The position numbers were made by a program, and so were the translations under genes. A model generated the notes under the pieces. That model searched no databases, was not told the DNA's origin, and saw only the letters and a list, made by a program, of their open reading frames with translations. 50,136 nucleotides of DNA from Candidatus Aminicenantota bacterium (GTDB lineage: Bacteria > Acidobacteriota > Aminicenantia > UBA2199). This document shows, one piece after another, positions 31,766 to 40,126 of the stretch (positions are counted from its first letter, which is position 1; each line of letters begins with the position of its first letter). Location of the stretch: positions 1-50,136 of the forward strand of contig JAPKZK010000069.1 of the NCBI GenBank assembly GCA_026393835.1, in the 5' to 3' direction.

Positions 31766-31795
31766 CCAGGGGTTCTTTTGAAAAACCACCCCTGG
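31766..31795. terminator. Bidirectional hairpin between convergent genes
   Basis: CCAGGGGT (31766-31773) pairs with ACCCCTGG (31788-31795) around a T-rich then A-rich loop. It lies between the ends of the AAA gene (31732, plus) and flgL (31827, minus), where a two-way terminator is expected. No long T-run follows. Confidence 0.45.
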
Positions 31796-31826
31796 ACCCC
31801 ACAAAACTTTTATTTATATTTATTAT

Positions 31827-32753
31827 TTACTCCAAATAATTCATCAAGGAAAAACGCTGGATGCGGGCGCCGGATTGAAGCGCCGCCTGGAGCGCCACTT
31901 CTTCACGGGAAAGATTGGTTATGGCTTCGGCCATATCCGCATCCTCAAGCGACGACATCTTCGACTGCATGGCAGTCTTGAAATTTTCCAACATCCCCTT
32001 TATCTGCGTTAAATGAGACGTTTTATTGCCGATAGTCCCCACCGATTCGCTAATCTGATCGATCAATTCATTCATACTGCCGATCTGGGTTCCAATGCCG
32101 GCGGTATCATTCCTGCGCAGCGCTTGAATCAAAATGGACAACCGGTCAAAGATATCATTCTGGTTCACGAAAACCTGGTCCCCAGGTACATTGGTGGCCA
32201 CAGTCGCGGAGAAATCCGCCTGGATATTTATCGTGTCGCTATTTCCCTGGTAGCTTATTACACCCGGTATCCAGATGTTATTGACGCCGTCCCACGTATC
32301 CGCTGCCTTAACAAAAGGAACGGTATCCGTGGCTGAACCGGCAAATATATAGTTTCCCATGAATTCCGTATTGGCGTAGTTCATTAGCTCATCCCTTACC
32401 TGGTCGATGTTGTCGGCAATGATGCGCCGGCCTTCCGCGCCGGTAGATTCCGACGCCCCTTGCTCCGCCAGGCTGACGACGCTGGAAAGTAAATTCTGCA
32501 CCTGGTTTAACGCGGACTCCGACGCCCCCAGGAACCCGGAAGCTGAATTTATATTTTTTTCGAATTGATCGATTTGCCCCATCTTGCTTCTTAACGTCAA
32601 TACATACGCCATATCCGCGGGATTATCGGATAAATGGTTTAATTTCTTCCCGGATGTGGTCTGGCTTATAGCCTCATCGTACCGGGTCTTGGTGCGGGTC
32701 AGGTTGAAAATAAAATCGCGGTACCACGTGCTTTCAACAGGTCTCATGGCCAT
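31827..32753 (-). CDS. flgL: Flagellar hook-associated protein 3
   Basis: FlgL is a junction protein between hook and filament. The 308-residue protein has flagellin-type D0/D1 ends: N-terminal YDEAISQTTSGKKLNHLSDNPADM and helix INSASGFLGASESALNQVQNLL, and C-terminal EEVALQAALQSGARIQRFSLMNYL. The middle (YIFAGSATDTVPFV and onward) is the FlgL-type variable domain. AGGAGG lies 6 bases before the first ATG. It follows flgK on the minus strand by 18 bases and is the third gene of flgN-flgK-flgL. Confidence 0.93.
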   Translation of the reverse strand: MAMRPVESTWYRDFIFNLTRTKTRYDEAISQTTSGKKLNHLSDNPADMAYVLTLRSKMGQIDQFEKNINSASGFLGASESALNQVQNLLSSVVSLAEQGASESTGAEGRRIIADNIDQVRDELMNYANTEFMGNYIFAGSATDTVPFVKAADTWDGVNNIWIPGVISYQGNSDTINIQADFSATVATNVPGDQVFVNQNDIFDRLSILIQALRRNDTAGIGTQIGSMNELIDQISESVGTIGNKTSHLTQIKGMLENFKTAMQSKMSSLEDADMAEAITNLSREEVALQAALQSGARIQRFSLMNYLE

Positions 32754-32771
32754 GGTTTACCTCCTTAATTC

Positions 32772-34634
32772 TCAGGTTATTTTCATTAAAACGTCGGTCA
32801 ATTGATTGATCACTGCCATAAACTGGCCCAACGCCTGGAAAGATTTCTCGAATTGCATCAAGTTGGCGGTCTCTTCATCAAGCGAGACGCCGGAAATGGA
32901 ATCTCTTTTATTTTCCAGGTAAGTGAGCATGGAGCCGTTGGCGTCGAATTCGTACTGGGCGGTACTGCCGGCATTCCCCACATCGGCATAAAGGGCGTGC
33001 AGGTATTCGTGGAAAGTGCCGTAATCGCCGGAACCGCTGTTATCGGAGTCTACGACGTTATTGGCATCCATGAGCTGGGCAATTTGCCGGGCCATGTCAT
33101 TATTTCCTACTGCGCCGCCGACGCCGGCCGTGGGCAGAGACGATGCGGCAATCAAACTAGAGTCTGCCGCAATAGCTGAATCGACTTCGAAGGTATTGGC
33201 CGCACCCTGGATATTGGCGTATTCCCAATTGGGGCCGCCGGCCGCAGCAAAGGCATTATTAACCGTGACGGTATTACCGACTACGGTCGAAACCAAACGG
33301 GTTTCGCCATCGATGGTCAGCACATCGCCGACATTAAGTGTCCCCGCGACGCCGGCGCTAAATGTAACCGTATTTCCCGCCACGCCGGTAACCGTTACAC
33401 CGGCGGGGGCCGTACTCATCCGGAAAAAATCACGCAGCGGCGCAACAGCGTCGTTCAAACCGTACCCTTGTTGGTGCAACGCGTTGAGATTGTAGATTAA
33501 TCCACTGGCCAGTTTATTCAATTGTTTCTTATATTCGGGGATATAGCCGTTTCTTTCCCGCCAGGCGTCGCCGACGGCGGGGATGGTTGTAAAATCGGCG
33601 GTCACTACCTGGTTCCCGGCAGGGAGCTGCGTCACGGACCGGGTTTCACCGTTAATGGTAATAAGATCGCCCACGCTCAGGCCATGGGCCTGGCTAAAGG
33701 TGAGGGTGGTCAATCCTCCGGCGGAGGCGGAGGCGGTAATTTGCCCCGCCCCGGTAACCGTTTGCCCGTCCCTGGCTGTGATCAAAGCCCCCATCTGGCC
33801 GTTGACTACTTCGGTGGTAATGTTTAAAGGGGGGAGTCCGTATTGTTCGATGTAAAGATCATAGTAATTGGAATTGTACTGGTTTCTCTGCACCGATAGC
33901 TCGTTGACGCTTGAGTAAGAAACCAGCGGCCTGCCGGCTACTTCGACGGTCGCCGAATGGTTGGACTGTTCGTAATAAAAATTAATGCCGATTTTTTCAG
34001 ACAAATCGCGCAGCCGGCGTTCCCTGGCGTCCAGCAAATCGTTGGCCGGGTTGCCCGAAGCTTCGGCGTAAGCGATTTTTTCATTCAACTCGGCAATCTC
34101 ATGGGCGATGGAGTTAATGTCATCCACCAGCGTCCCGATGCCGGAATCGTAGACTTCCTGCTGGTCGGTCAATTGTTGATACGAATTCCGGGTCGCCAAA
34201 GCAAACGATTGGGCTTTGCTTACCAGGCTGTTCCGGGTGGGGATATCGGTGGGATTATTGGAAACATCACTCCAGCCGTTAAAAAAGTTGGACAGGGAAT
34301 CGGAAAGCCCCATGCCGTTGGCCTCGTCGAAAAGCGCTTCCACGGAGGCCATGGCGCCGCTTAAGGATTCATAATAGCCTTTGAATTGTTTCCGTTCCGT
34401 GATCTGGCTGTCGATAAAGCGATCGCGAATGGAGCGGATGCCGGACAGGTTGACTCCCCTGCCGCCGTCTTTCAGGCCTATTACCGAAGAACTTACGTTT
34501 TCCAGGTCCACCACCTGCCGTGAATACCCTTCCGTATTAACATTGGCGATGTTGTGGCCGATGATCTGGAATACTTGCTGCTGGGTTAGTATCGAATTTT
34601 TACCCAGCTCGATGGCTGAAAATAGGTTCATCAT
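32772..34634 (-). CDS. flgK: Flagellar hook-associated protein 1
   Basis: FlgK is the first hook-filament junction protein. From the chosen start (ATG at 34634, GGAGG 6 bases upstream, text MMNLFSAIELGKNSIL) it has 620 residues. N-terminal hallmarks are LTQQQVFQIIGHNIANVNTEGYSRQ; the C-terminal D0 end is GVSLDEETANLMQFEKSFQA...INQLTDVLMKI. Between them are the usual coiled-coil region (SAMASVEALFDEANGMGLSDSL...) and an enlarged beta-rich middle with repeated GDVLTIDGETRLV / GDLITINGETRSV words, probably a duplicated surface-exposed domain. Its start lies two bases after the flgN stop. Confidence 0.93.
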   Translation of the reverse strand: MMNLFSAIELGKNSILTQQQVFQIIGHNIANVNTEGYSRQVVDLENVSSSVIGLKDGGRGVNLSGIRSIRDRFIDSQITERKQFKGYYESLSGAMASVEALFDEANGMGLSDSLSNFFNGWSDVSNNPTDIPTRNSLVSKAQSFALATRNSYQQLTDQQEVYDSGIGTLVDDINSIAHEIAELNEKIAYAEASGNPANDLLDARERRLRDLSEKIGINFYYEQSNHSATVEVAGRPLVSYSSVNELSVQRNQYNSNYYDLYIEQYGLPPLNITTEVVNGQMGALITARDGQTVTGAGQITASASAGGLTTLTFSQAHGLSVGDLITINGETRSVTQLPAGNQVVTADFTTIPAVGDAWRERNGYIPEYKKQLNKLASGLIYNLNALHQQGYGLNDAVAPLRDFFRMSTAPAGVTVTGVAGNTVTFSAGVAGTLNVGDVLTIDGETRLVSTVVGNTVTVNNAFAAAGGPNWEYANIQGAANTFEVDSAIAADSSLIAASSLPTAGVGGAVGNNDMARQIAQLMDANNVVDSDNSGSGDYGTFHEYLHALYADVGNAGSTAQYEFDANGSMLTYLENKRDSISGVSLDEETANLMQFEKSFQALGQFMAVINQLTDVLMKIT

Positions 34635-34635
34635 T

Positions 34636-35124
34636 TCAGGCCTCCCCGTAAAAATTCCTGCCCGGGGTGTAATTATGGGACAGTTCCACACCCCTGGCCG
34701 CGGCGGAATAATCGTTCCGATACAGAAAATTATTAAACCGCTTAAACTTGTTTTGCAGCTTTGAAAAATTATCCAGGTAAATGGAAATTCTTAATAAGAG
34801 CTTTGAGATTTCATTGGTAATTTTTATTACTTTAGCGCCGGTTTCTTCAAATTCTCTGCGGCCCAGGTTCACCAACATTTTGAAGGTCGCCTGTCCCGGC
34901 GGGATATTTAATTGCCCTGCGATGGATTCTTTGAAGCGGTTCTTTTCAAAAAGAAAACGGGCTGTTTCCAGTTCGTATTTTTCCATGAAGTCCCGGAACT
35001 CCGGTTCATTGATTTTCCCGGTGGTAATCATGTCCGGGACGTCCAGGAGGAATAGTTTTATTTTTACCAGGTAGTCATATTCTTCGGCCAGGAATTTTAA
35101 AAAGTTCTCAAGAATTTCATTCAT
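34636..35124 (-). CDS. flgN: FlgN-like flagellar export chaperone
   Basis: FlgN-family chaperones escort FlgK and FlgL to the flagellar export gate. The 162-residue protein is almost wholly alpha-helical, with the family pattern of an N-terminal LxxLxxEYxxLxxIKxxLL helix, a long charged middle helix (EFRDFMEKYELETARFLFEKNRFKESI), and a C-terminal region containing LLLRISIYLDNFSKLQNKFKRF. Assignment rests on this pattern plus its place directly before flgK and flgL. An ACGGAG ribosome binding site precedes the ATG, and a sigma-54 promoter lies just upstream. Confidence 0.8.
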   Translation of the reverse strand: MNEILENFLKFLAEEYDYLVKIKLFLLDVPDMITTGKINEPEFRDFMEKYELETARFLFEKNRFKESIAGQLNIPPGQATFKMLVNLGRREFEETGAKVIKITNEISKLLLRISIYLDNFSKLQNKFKRFNNFLYRNDYSAAARGVELSHNYTPGRNFYGEA

Positions 35125-35152
35125 TGTTCAACTCCGTTTCACGTTTCATCAT

Positions 35153-35168
35153 AGCAATTACTGTGCCA
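35153..35168 (-). promoter_or_regulatory. Sigma-54 promoter of flgN-flgK-flgL
   Basis: On the minus strand the sequence reads TGGCACAGTAATTGCT, a perfect -24/-12 element (TGGCAC-N5-TTGCT). It ends about 28 bases before the flgN start, leaving a leader of under 20 bases. Sigma-54 control of middle or late flagellar genes is known in several phyla. Confidence 0.75.
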
Positions 35169-35431
35169 TTATGGAAGCATTTTCGCATGGGGTTGTGGGG
35201 GAATGGGGGTGGTTCTTTTATAGAAAATATTGCCCTTAGGGAGGAAAAAAATGCCCACTGGTGAGTGGTGAGTGGTGAGTGGTCGGGGGGCAGGGGTTAA
35301 TCTTCGTTAACAATTGACAATTAACAATTGTTTTATCTAAAATTGCCACCAGGGCACGCCAGTACAAGGCACCAAGGTTTTTTCTCTTCGCGGCTCATAA
35401 AATTAGGCGGTGAATTTAGGGAGCTGGGTAA
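35169..35431. other. Intergenic stretch with short repeats
   Basis: No gene is supported. It contains four tandem copies of GTGAGTG (35262-35282), an ACAATTGACAATTAACAATTG block (about 35310-35331), and a GCCACCAGGGCAC...AAGGCACCAAGG phrase whose inverted relative lies near 5742-5785. Confidence 0.45.
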
Positions 35432-35460
35432 TTGAAAAAAAGATGATTTTGTATTATCAT
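35432..35460 (+). promoter_or_regulatory. Promoter of AAA ATPase gene, predicted leaderless
   Basis: TTGAAA (35432-35437), 17 bases, TATCAT (35455-35460), then 6 bases to the ATG at 35467. No ribosome binding site is present. Confidence 0.75.
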
Positions 35461-35466
35461 TAGCGC

Positions 35467-37041
35467 ATGATAAACGAAAACAGGAAAGAATTTAACGATG
35501 CCGGATTGTGTGTTCCCCATCTGCATTATATGGCAGACCGCTGCACCAAACTTGCCGACATGATAAAACTGGTGGAAAAAGGTAAATATTTCACTATTAA
35601 TCGCCCTCGCCAATATGGGAAAACAACCTTATTGTACCTCATGGAAATTGAATTGGAAAAAATGGGCTATCTCGTTTTTGATCTCAGCTTCGAAGGGGTT
35701 TCCGACAACATTTTTGCCAGCGAAGAGCTATTTGTTCCCACTTTCCTGGAGATGCTGCAAGAAAAATTCAAACAAACAGATCACCCATTATCCACGTATC
35801 TCTTACAGCAAATAGAAACAACAACTTCCCTGAAAGCCCTTTCCAAAGTCATCACCGAATTAACCGCCAGCGCCGGCCAAAAGATCGTTCTTCAGATCGA
35901 TGAAGTGGATAAATCATCCAACAACCAATTGTTCCTTGTTTTTTTGGGGATGCTGCGGGCAAAATACCTGCTGCGCAATAAAGGTAAAGATTCCACTTTC
36001 CTTTCAGTAATTCTGGCCGGCGTTCATGATGTGAAAAACTTAAAGCTTAAACTCAGGAAGGAAGAGGAGCAACAATACAACAGTCCGTGGAACATCGCGG
36101 CTAATTTCCCGGGAGATCTGAGCCTCAGTACCAATGAAATCGAAAGTTTGCTCCACGATTTTCTGACCGAAAACAACATCCGGATGAACATCAGGGAAAT
36201 TGCCGGGAAATTGCATTACTTAACCTCCGGTTATCCGTTCCTGGTTTCCCGGTTGTGCAAGATTATCGATGAAAAAATACAGCCAGTGGAGCGGTGGAAT
36301 TTAGTGGATATTGATACGGCGGCCAACATCTTGTTAAAAGAGGATAATACGAATTTTCAAAGTTTAATCAAGAACCTCGAAAATAATCAATCCCTCTACG
36401 ATATGGTTTTCCGAAGTGTTTTGGAGGGGGAAGAAGTTGGGTACAATTTAGATAATCCGCTTATCGAGCAAGGCGTAACCCATGGCGTTTTTCGCGATGA
36501 TAATGGCCGGTTACGGATTCACAACCGGCTGTATGAGCAGCGTATTTACAATTATATGGCCTCCAAAGTGGAAACCTCCTCGAGCATGGGGCATTATAAT
36601 TACGGGGGTCATTTCCTGGAAAACAACGGTGACCTTAATATGAGGGAAGTGCTGCTTCGCTTTCAGACCTTCTTGAAGGAGCAGTATTCTGAAAAAGACC
36701 TGGAATTCCTGGAGCGAAACGGCAGGTTATTGTTCCTAGCCTTTTTAAGACCAATTATTAATGGCAAAGGGTTTGATTTTAAGGAAGTGGAAATTTCCGA
36801 GGAAAAGCGGTTGGACATCGTGGTGACTTTCGGCAGCCAAAAATATATTATTGAATTAAAAAAATGGTATGGCGAAGAAGCGCATGGCAAAGGATTAAAT
36901 CAACTGAAGGATTACCTGGACCGGCAGGACCAAAATCTCGGGTTTCTCATCATTTACGATTCCCGCCGCCAGAGCAATAAGATCGGCCAAAACGAGACGG
37001 TAAATATCGGTTCAAAACAAATCTTCATGGTTTGGGTGTAA
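35467..37041 (+). CDS. AAA-type ATPase with C-terminal PD-(D/E)XK-like domain
   Basis: A 524-residue protein. Walker A is RPRQYGKTT at 46-54 and Walker B is IVLQIDEVD. A central LHYLTSGYPFLVSRLCKIIDE region typical of this ATPase family follows. The C-terminal EKRLDIVVTFGSQKYIIELKKW supplies Asp and Glu-x-Lys of a PD-(D/E)XK site, then QLKDYLDRQDQNLGFLIIYDSR. It has the same overall build as the gene at 30113 but differs in sequence. Its last 105 bases are repeated at 38754-38858, beyond the next gene. The start is fixed by a promoter whose -10 box is 6 bases before the ATG. Its function is unknown. Confidence 0.82.
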   Translation: MINENRKEFNDAGLCVPHLHYMADRCTKLADMIKLVEKGKYFTINRPRQYGKTTLLYLMEIELEKMGYLVFDLSFEGVSDNIFASEELFVPTFLEMLQEKFKQTDHPLSTYLLQQIETTTSLKALSKVITELTASAGQKIVLQIDEVDKSSNNQLFLVFLGMLRAKYLLRNKGKDSTFLSVILAGVHDVKNLKLKLRKEEEQQYNSPWNIAANFPGDLSLSTNEIESLLHDFLTENNIRMNIREIAGKLHYLTSGYPFLVSRLCKIIDEKIQPVERWNLVDIDTAANILLKEDNTNFQSLIKNLENNQSLYDMVFRSVLEGEEVGYNLDNPLIEQGVTHGVFRDDNGRLRIHNRLYEQRIYNYMASKVETSSSMGHYNYGGHFLENNGDLNMREVLLRFQTFLKEQYSEKDLEFLERNGRLLFLAFLRPIINGKGFDFKEVEISEEKRLDIVVTFGSQKYIIELKKWYGEEAHGKGLNQLKDYLDRQDQNLGFLIIYDSRRQSNKIGQNETVNIGSKQIFMVWV

Positions 37042-37080
37042 GAGAAAAGCGCTGAATTATTTAGTCAAGACTTGACCCCG

Positions 37081-38671
37081 TTACCCTGTTAACCATCGTT
37101 CGTCGTCTATACAAGCGAACCCTTTCTCACGACAATATTCCTCTGCATCTTGTATAAAACCGGTCCGAGAAAAAACAAATCCAACAACCCTGTCTAAACG
37201 TTCCGCTTCTTTCAATACGTTATACTTCCTCTCGAATTCGATAACCTCTTCTTTTGAAAACTTCTTTGAGTCGCGGTTTTTGACTTCCCCGAAAAGCGAA
37301 TAATCGCCGGGCGACAATGCCTGTGCATATACGACGATATTAAACCGTTTCGCACGATCAGGGGAATAATCATAATGCCATACCCGCACATACTCACAAA
37401 AATTAAAATCCCCCGGCAAATACCGCGTCATCGATTTCAACAGGTTGTTATCTTCCCTGGCGTGTGAACGCAATCGATTCATAATCAAATATTCGGCAAA
37501 TAAACCTTTCTGGTTATTATACTTTCCCAGCAGGCTGTCGTATTGGGTTTTCAGTTTTTCAAATTCCTGCCCATACTCCTTCCCGATGGTCTTGATATCA
37601 AATTGCCCTATCTCTTTTTCATAGACGCCCCGGAATACTTTGTCGAAAATATTATCCTTTACCCCCCGATAATCAAAATCGGTTTGCCCCTGTTCGATAA
37701 TATCGGATTTGACAAGGGCTTTGAGTTTCTTCTCTAATTGGCCGTCGGTCATGTCGAGTTTCAAATCCAGGCGGATTTCTTCCCGTGTGAGTTCCCGGTC
37801 CCGGTTCTTGCAAAGATGAAGAACCACATTCTTTGCATTCCGGTCGTTGATCAAGGGAAATGCACTGGCTATATATTCCATCCAGGTTAATTTAATCATT
37901 CCACGATTATCCAGGGTTTCATATTCCAATGCATCGGTAAGTCCTTTTGCCGTAGTGAGGTCTTTGTTTCGAATCGAAGAACGAATGATGGAACTGATAT
38001 AAAAGGGACTGCCTTCCGCCATTTGGGCCATCAAATACGCTGTCTCTTCCGTAACAGGGACCTCGAAATGTTGGGAATAGTTATATATCATTTCGATTGC
38101 TTCTTCTTCGGTTATCCAGGTAGATCATGGCATTTAAAAACTGGAATTCATCGATCATCTGGACGATAAATTCGTTTTGCCTTTCAGCGATTGTTTTGGG
38201 GGCCTCTCTTGCAATTTCCCAGAGCATATCGATTTTTTCATGCGTTACGGCATAGGAGGCGCCGTTAATGATTCCTTCCAGGTAACCCAGACCTTCTTTC
38301 TTAACGATTTCGATCACTGTCGTAAAGTCTGTTGTGTTTTCCGGGTTCAGGTACTCCCGCTTCCGGGTTTTGAAGGCGATATATTGGTAAATAAACTTGA
38401 GGAAAAAATCCTGGCAAAAATCAACCATCCCCATTTTGGTCTCTTTGACCTCATAATAAAACGGGATGACGCCATCGTTTTTGAAGAATGTGATATTAAA
38501 CAACCGTTCCAGGATGGCGGTTTTTCCCATTTTACGGCGAGCCAGGAGAGCAGTACTCTGCGATTTTTCCAGTTTTATATCGTTGATCCACTTGAGAAAA
38601 AAAGTCAATTCTTCTTTTCTCCCGGTGAACAATTCCGGTTTTCCTATTCGTTCTTTTCGTATGTATTCCAT
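37081..38671 (-). pseudogene. AAA-type ATPase/nuclease-like gene split by internal deletion
   Basis: Two frames make one broken gene. The first (38671-38081) reads MEYIRKERIGKPELFTGRKE, Walker A LARRKMGKTA, and IVQMIDEFQFLNAMIYLD, then runs into unrelated codons and a stop. The second frame picks up about 38105 as EEEAIEMIYNYSQHFEVPVT, then EGSPFYISSII, LCKNRDRELTREE and DNIFDKVFRGVYEKEI, ending with a nuclease-like SLFGEVKNRD region (Glu-x-Lys). The stretch normally between Walker B and this part, including the sensor segment, is missing (about 50 residues by the usual layout), and the join at about 38105 is out of frame. A start inside the second frame (38091) could still give a C-terminal fragment. 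The promoter is intact. Confidence 0.75.
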
Positions 38672-38677
38672 AATTCA

Positions 38678-38706
38678 TTTATAACACGAATGAAAGAAAA
38701 TTTCAA
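38678..38706 (-). promoter_or_regulatory. Promoter of the broken AAA gene, leaderless type
   Basis: On the minus strand TTGAAA (38701-38706), 17 bases, TATAAA (38678-38683), then 6 bases to the ATG at 38671. Same geometry as the promoters at 29168, 30078 and 35432. Confidence 0.72.
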
Positions 38707-38718
38707 ACCCATAAGCGA

Positions 38719-38856
38719 TGGAATTACGCGGATACGGGGCAGGCCAATTTTAACGGGTTTCTCATCATTTACGATTCCCGCCGCCAAAGCAATAAGATCG
38801 GCCAAAACGAGACGGTAAATATCGGTTCAAAACAAATCTTCATGGTTTGGGTGTAA
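38719..38856 (+). pseudogene. Duplicated 3' tail of an AAA ATPase/nuclease gene
   Basis: Bases 38754-38858 repeat 36939-37043 with about one mismatch. In frame this reads NGFLIIYDSRRQSNKIGQNE and onward to the same stop (TAA at 38854-38856). Upstream the similarity fades (WNYADTGQANFN). It is the end of a second copy of the gene at 35467 whose body is lost, so 105-base direct repeats now flank the broken gene 37081-38671. Confidence 0.8.
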
Positions 38857-38916
38857 GAAGGATTAAGGGACACTCAAATTCCCCCCCCCCTCATAGATAA
38901 CGCATTTCGCGCATGT

Positions 38917-39545
38917 ATTAGTTACAAAGAGGGAAAATGTCCTCCCGCACAATGACAATGACCCCCCGCACAACGATAATGACCTCCCGCACAACGAAAA
39001 TGTCCACCCGCGCACAGAAGTAGTTTCCCCGCGCACAGATAAAGTTCTCCCGCGCACAAAAGTAGTCTCCCCGCGCACAGATAGAGTTCCCCCGCGCACA
39101 GAAGTAGTTTTCCCACGCACAGATAGAGTTCCCCCGCGCACAAAGGTAGTTTCCCCGCGCACAGATAAAGTTCCCCCGCGCACAAAAGTGGTTCCGCCGC
39201 GCACAGAAGTAGTTTTCCCACGCAGCGTATTTATCTTAATTTGCCATGAGGATGACTTCCCAAAGGCGCTTTTTCACTTACTTTGCAGGATTAGCGATCT
39301 CCCTTGCCGGGTTTTCGTTTTCCTGCGGCAAATAATCGGTTTCCTTTTCATCGATATTTTCATACCTGGGGATGATTTATTTCTATTCACTGTTAAGGTA
39401 TCGCCGGAAAGGGAAAACACTTTCATTCCAACTATTTTATCCATGGACCCGGATGAAATAGTCACGCCTCGATACACAAAGGTCCTGCTATGCAATGTAA
39501 CTGTCGTACTACGCAATGGTTTATACTTAATATGCAATTTTAAAT
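38917..39545. repeat. 21-bp tandem array C (CCCGCGCACAGAAGTAGTTTC units)
   Basis: About 14 clear 21-base units run from about 38940 to 39234. Early units are CCTCCCGCACAACGATAATG; later ones alternate CCCGCGCACAGAAGTAGT and CCCGCGCACAGATAAAGT, a 42-base higher-order repeat. Past 39234 the units decay, but the plus-strand translation still shows a seven-residue rhythm (an FP, LP, FL or LC pair closing each heptad) to about 39545. There are no spacers as in CRISPR. Open frames on both strands follow from the period being a multiple of three. Confidence 0.85.
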
Positions 39546-39605
39546 TGGTTTAGAGCAAAAAAAAAGATTTTTTTGAAAAAATGGGGGTTACCGGCAAATC
39601 CCTTA

Positions 39606-39634
39606 TTGACTTTTCTTTCTGAAATCTTTATATT
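39606..39634 (+). promoter_or_regulatory. Promoter of the chemosensory operon
   Basis: TTGACT (39606-39611), 17 bases, TATATT (39629-39634). A 27-base gap with a purine-rich AAAAGAGAAC ribosome binding site leads to the ATG at 39662. An AAAAAATGGGGGTTACC word lies just upstream (about 39578-39595); a near copy is at about 2648-2666. Confidence 0.65.
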
Positions 39635-39661
39635 GAGACCGTAAAAAAAAAAGAGAACAAA

Positions 39662-40126
39662 ATGGAAGATATAAGCCGCTACCTTATATTCATGTTAGAC
39701 CATCGACTATTTGCCCTGCCGCTGGATATGGTGGAAAGAGTGGAACGGGCGGTGGAAATCACGCCCCTACCCCAGGTCCCGGATATTGTCCCCGGCATTA
39801 TTAACTATAAAGGCACTGTCTTACCCGTGTGCGATATCCGCCCCAGGTTTCAACTGCCCCAACGGGAAATTCGACTGGAAGACCAACTAATTATCGTTAA
39901 AACCATTGGCCGCACCATCGCACTCCTGGTAGATACGGTAACGGATAATATTGAAAAACCATCCCGGGAAGTGGTCCCTCCCCCGGATATCGCTGACGGG
40001 GCGGCATACCTGGCTGGGATATTAAAACTGGAAGACGGCATCGCCCTGATCCCGGATTTAAACAAAATTTTAACCCCGCAAGAAGACCGGGCCCTGGCAA
40101 AAGCCATGAAAAGGACTAAACAATGA
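39662..40126 (+). CDS. cheW: CheW-type chemosensory adaptor (WspB-like)
   Basis: CheW proteins couple chemoreceptors to the CheA kinase. The 154-residue protein is a single CheW domain: YLIFMLDHRLFALPLDMVERV, EITPLPQVPDIVPGIINYKGTVLPVCDIR, IALLVDTVTD and the ending LKLEDGIALIPDLNKIL. It is the first gene of a seven-gene operon (cheW-cheR-cheW-mcp-cheA-cheB-response regulator). The next gene overlaps by 4 bases (ATGA). In gene content the cluster mirrors the Wsp surface-sensing system, where two CheW-like proteins (WspB, WspD) are present. Confidence 0.93.
   Translation: MEDISRYLIFMLDHRLFALPLDMVERVERAVEITPLPQVPDIVPGIINYKGTVLPVCDIRPRFQLPQREIRLEDQLIIVKTIGRTIALLVDTVTDNIEKPSREVVPPPDIADGAAYLAGILKLEDGIALIPDLNKILTPQEDRALAKAMKRTKQ

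Noticed and set aside
38863..39553. Repeat-protein frames on both strands, and a CRISPR reading of the array
   Set aside because: Units are contiguous with no variable spacers, no cas genes are present, and both strands are equally open; treated as a 21-base tandem array.
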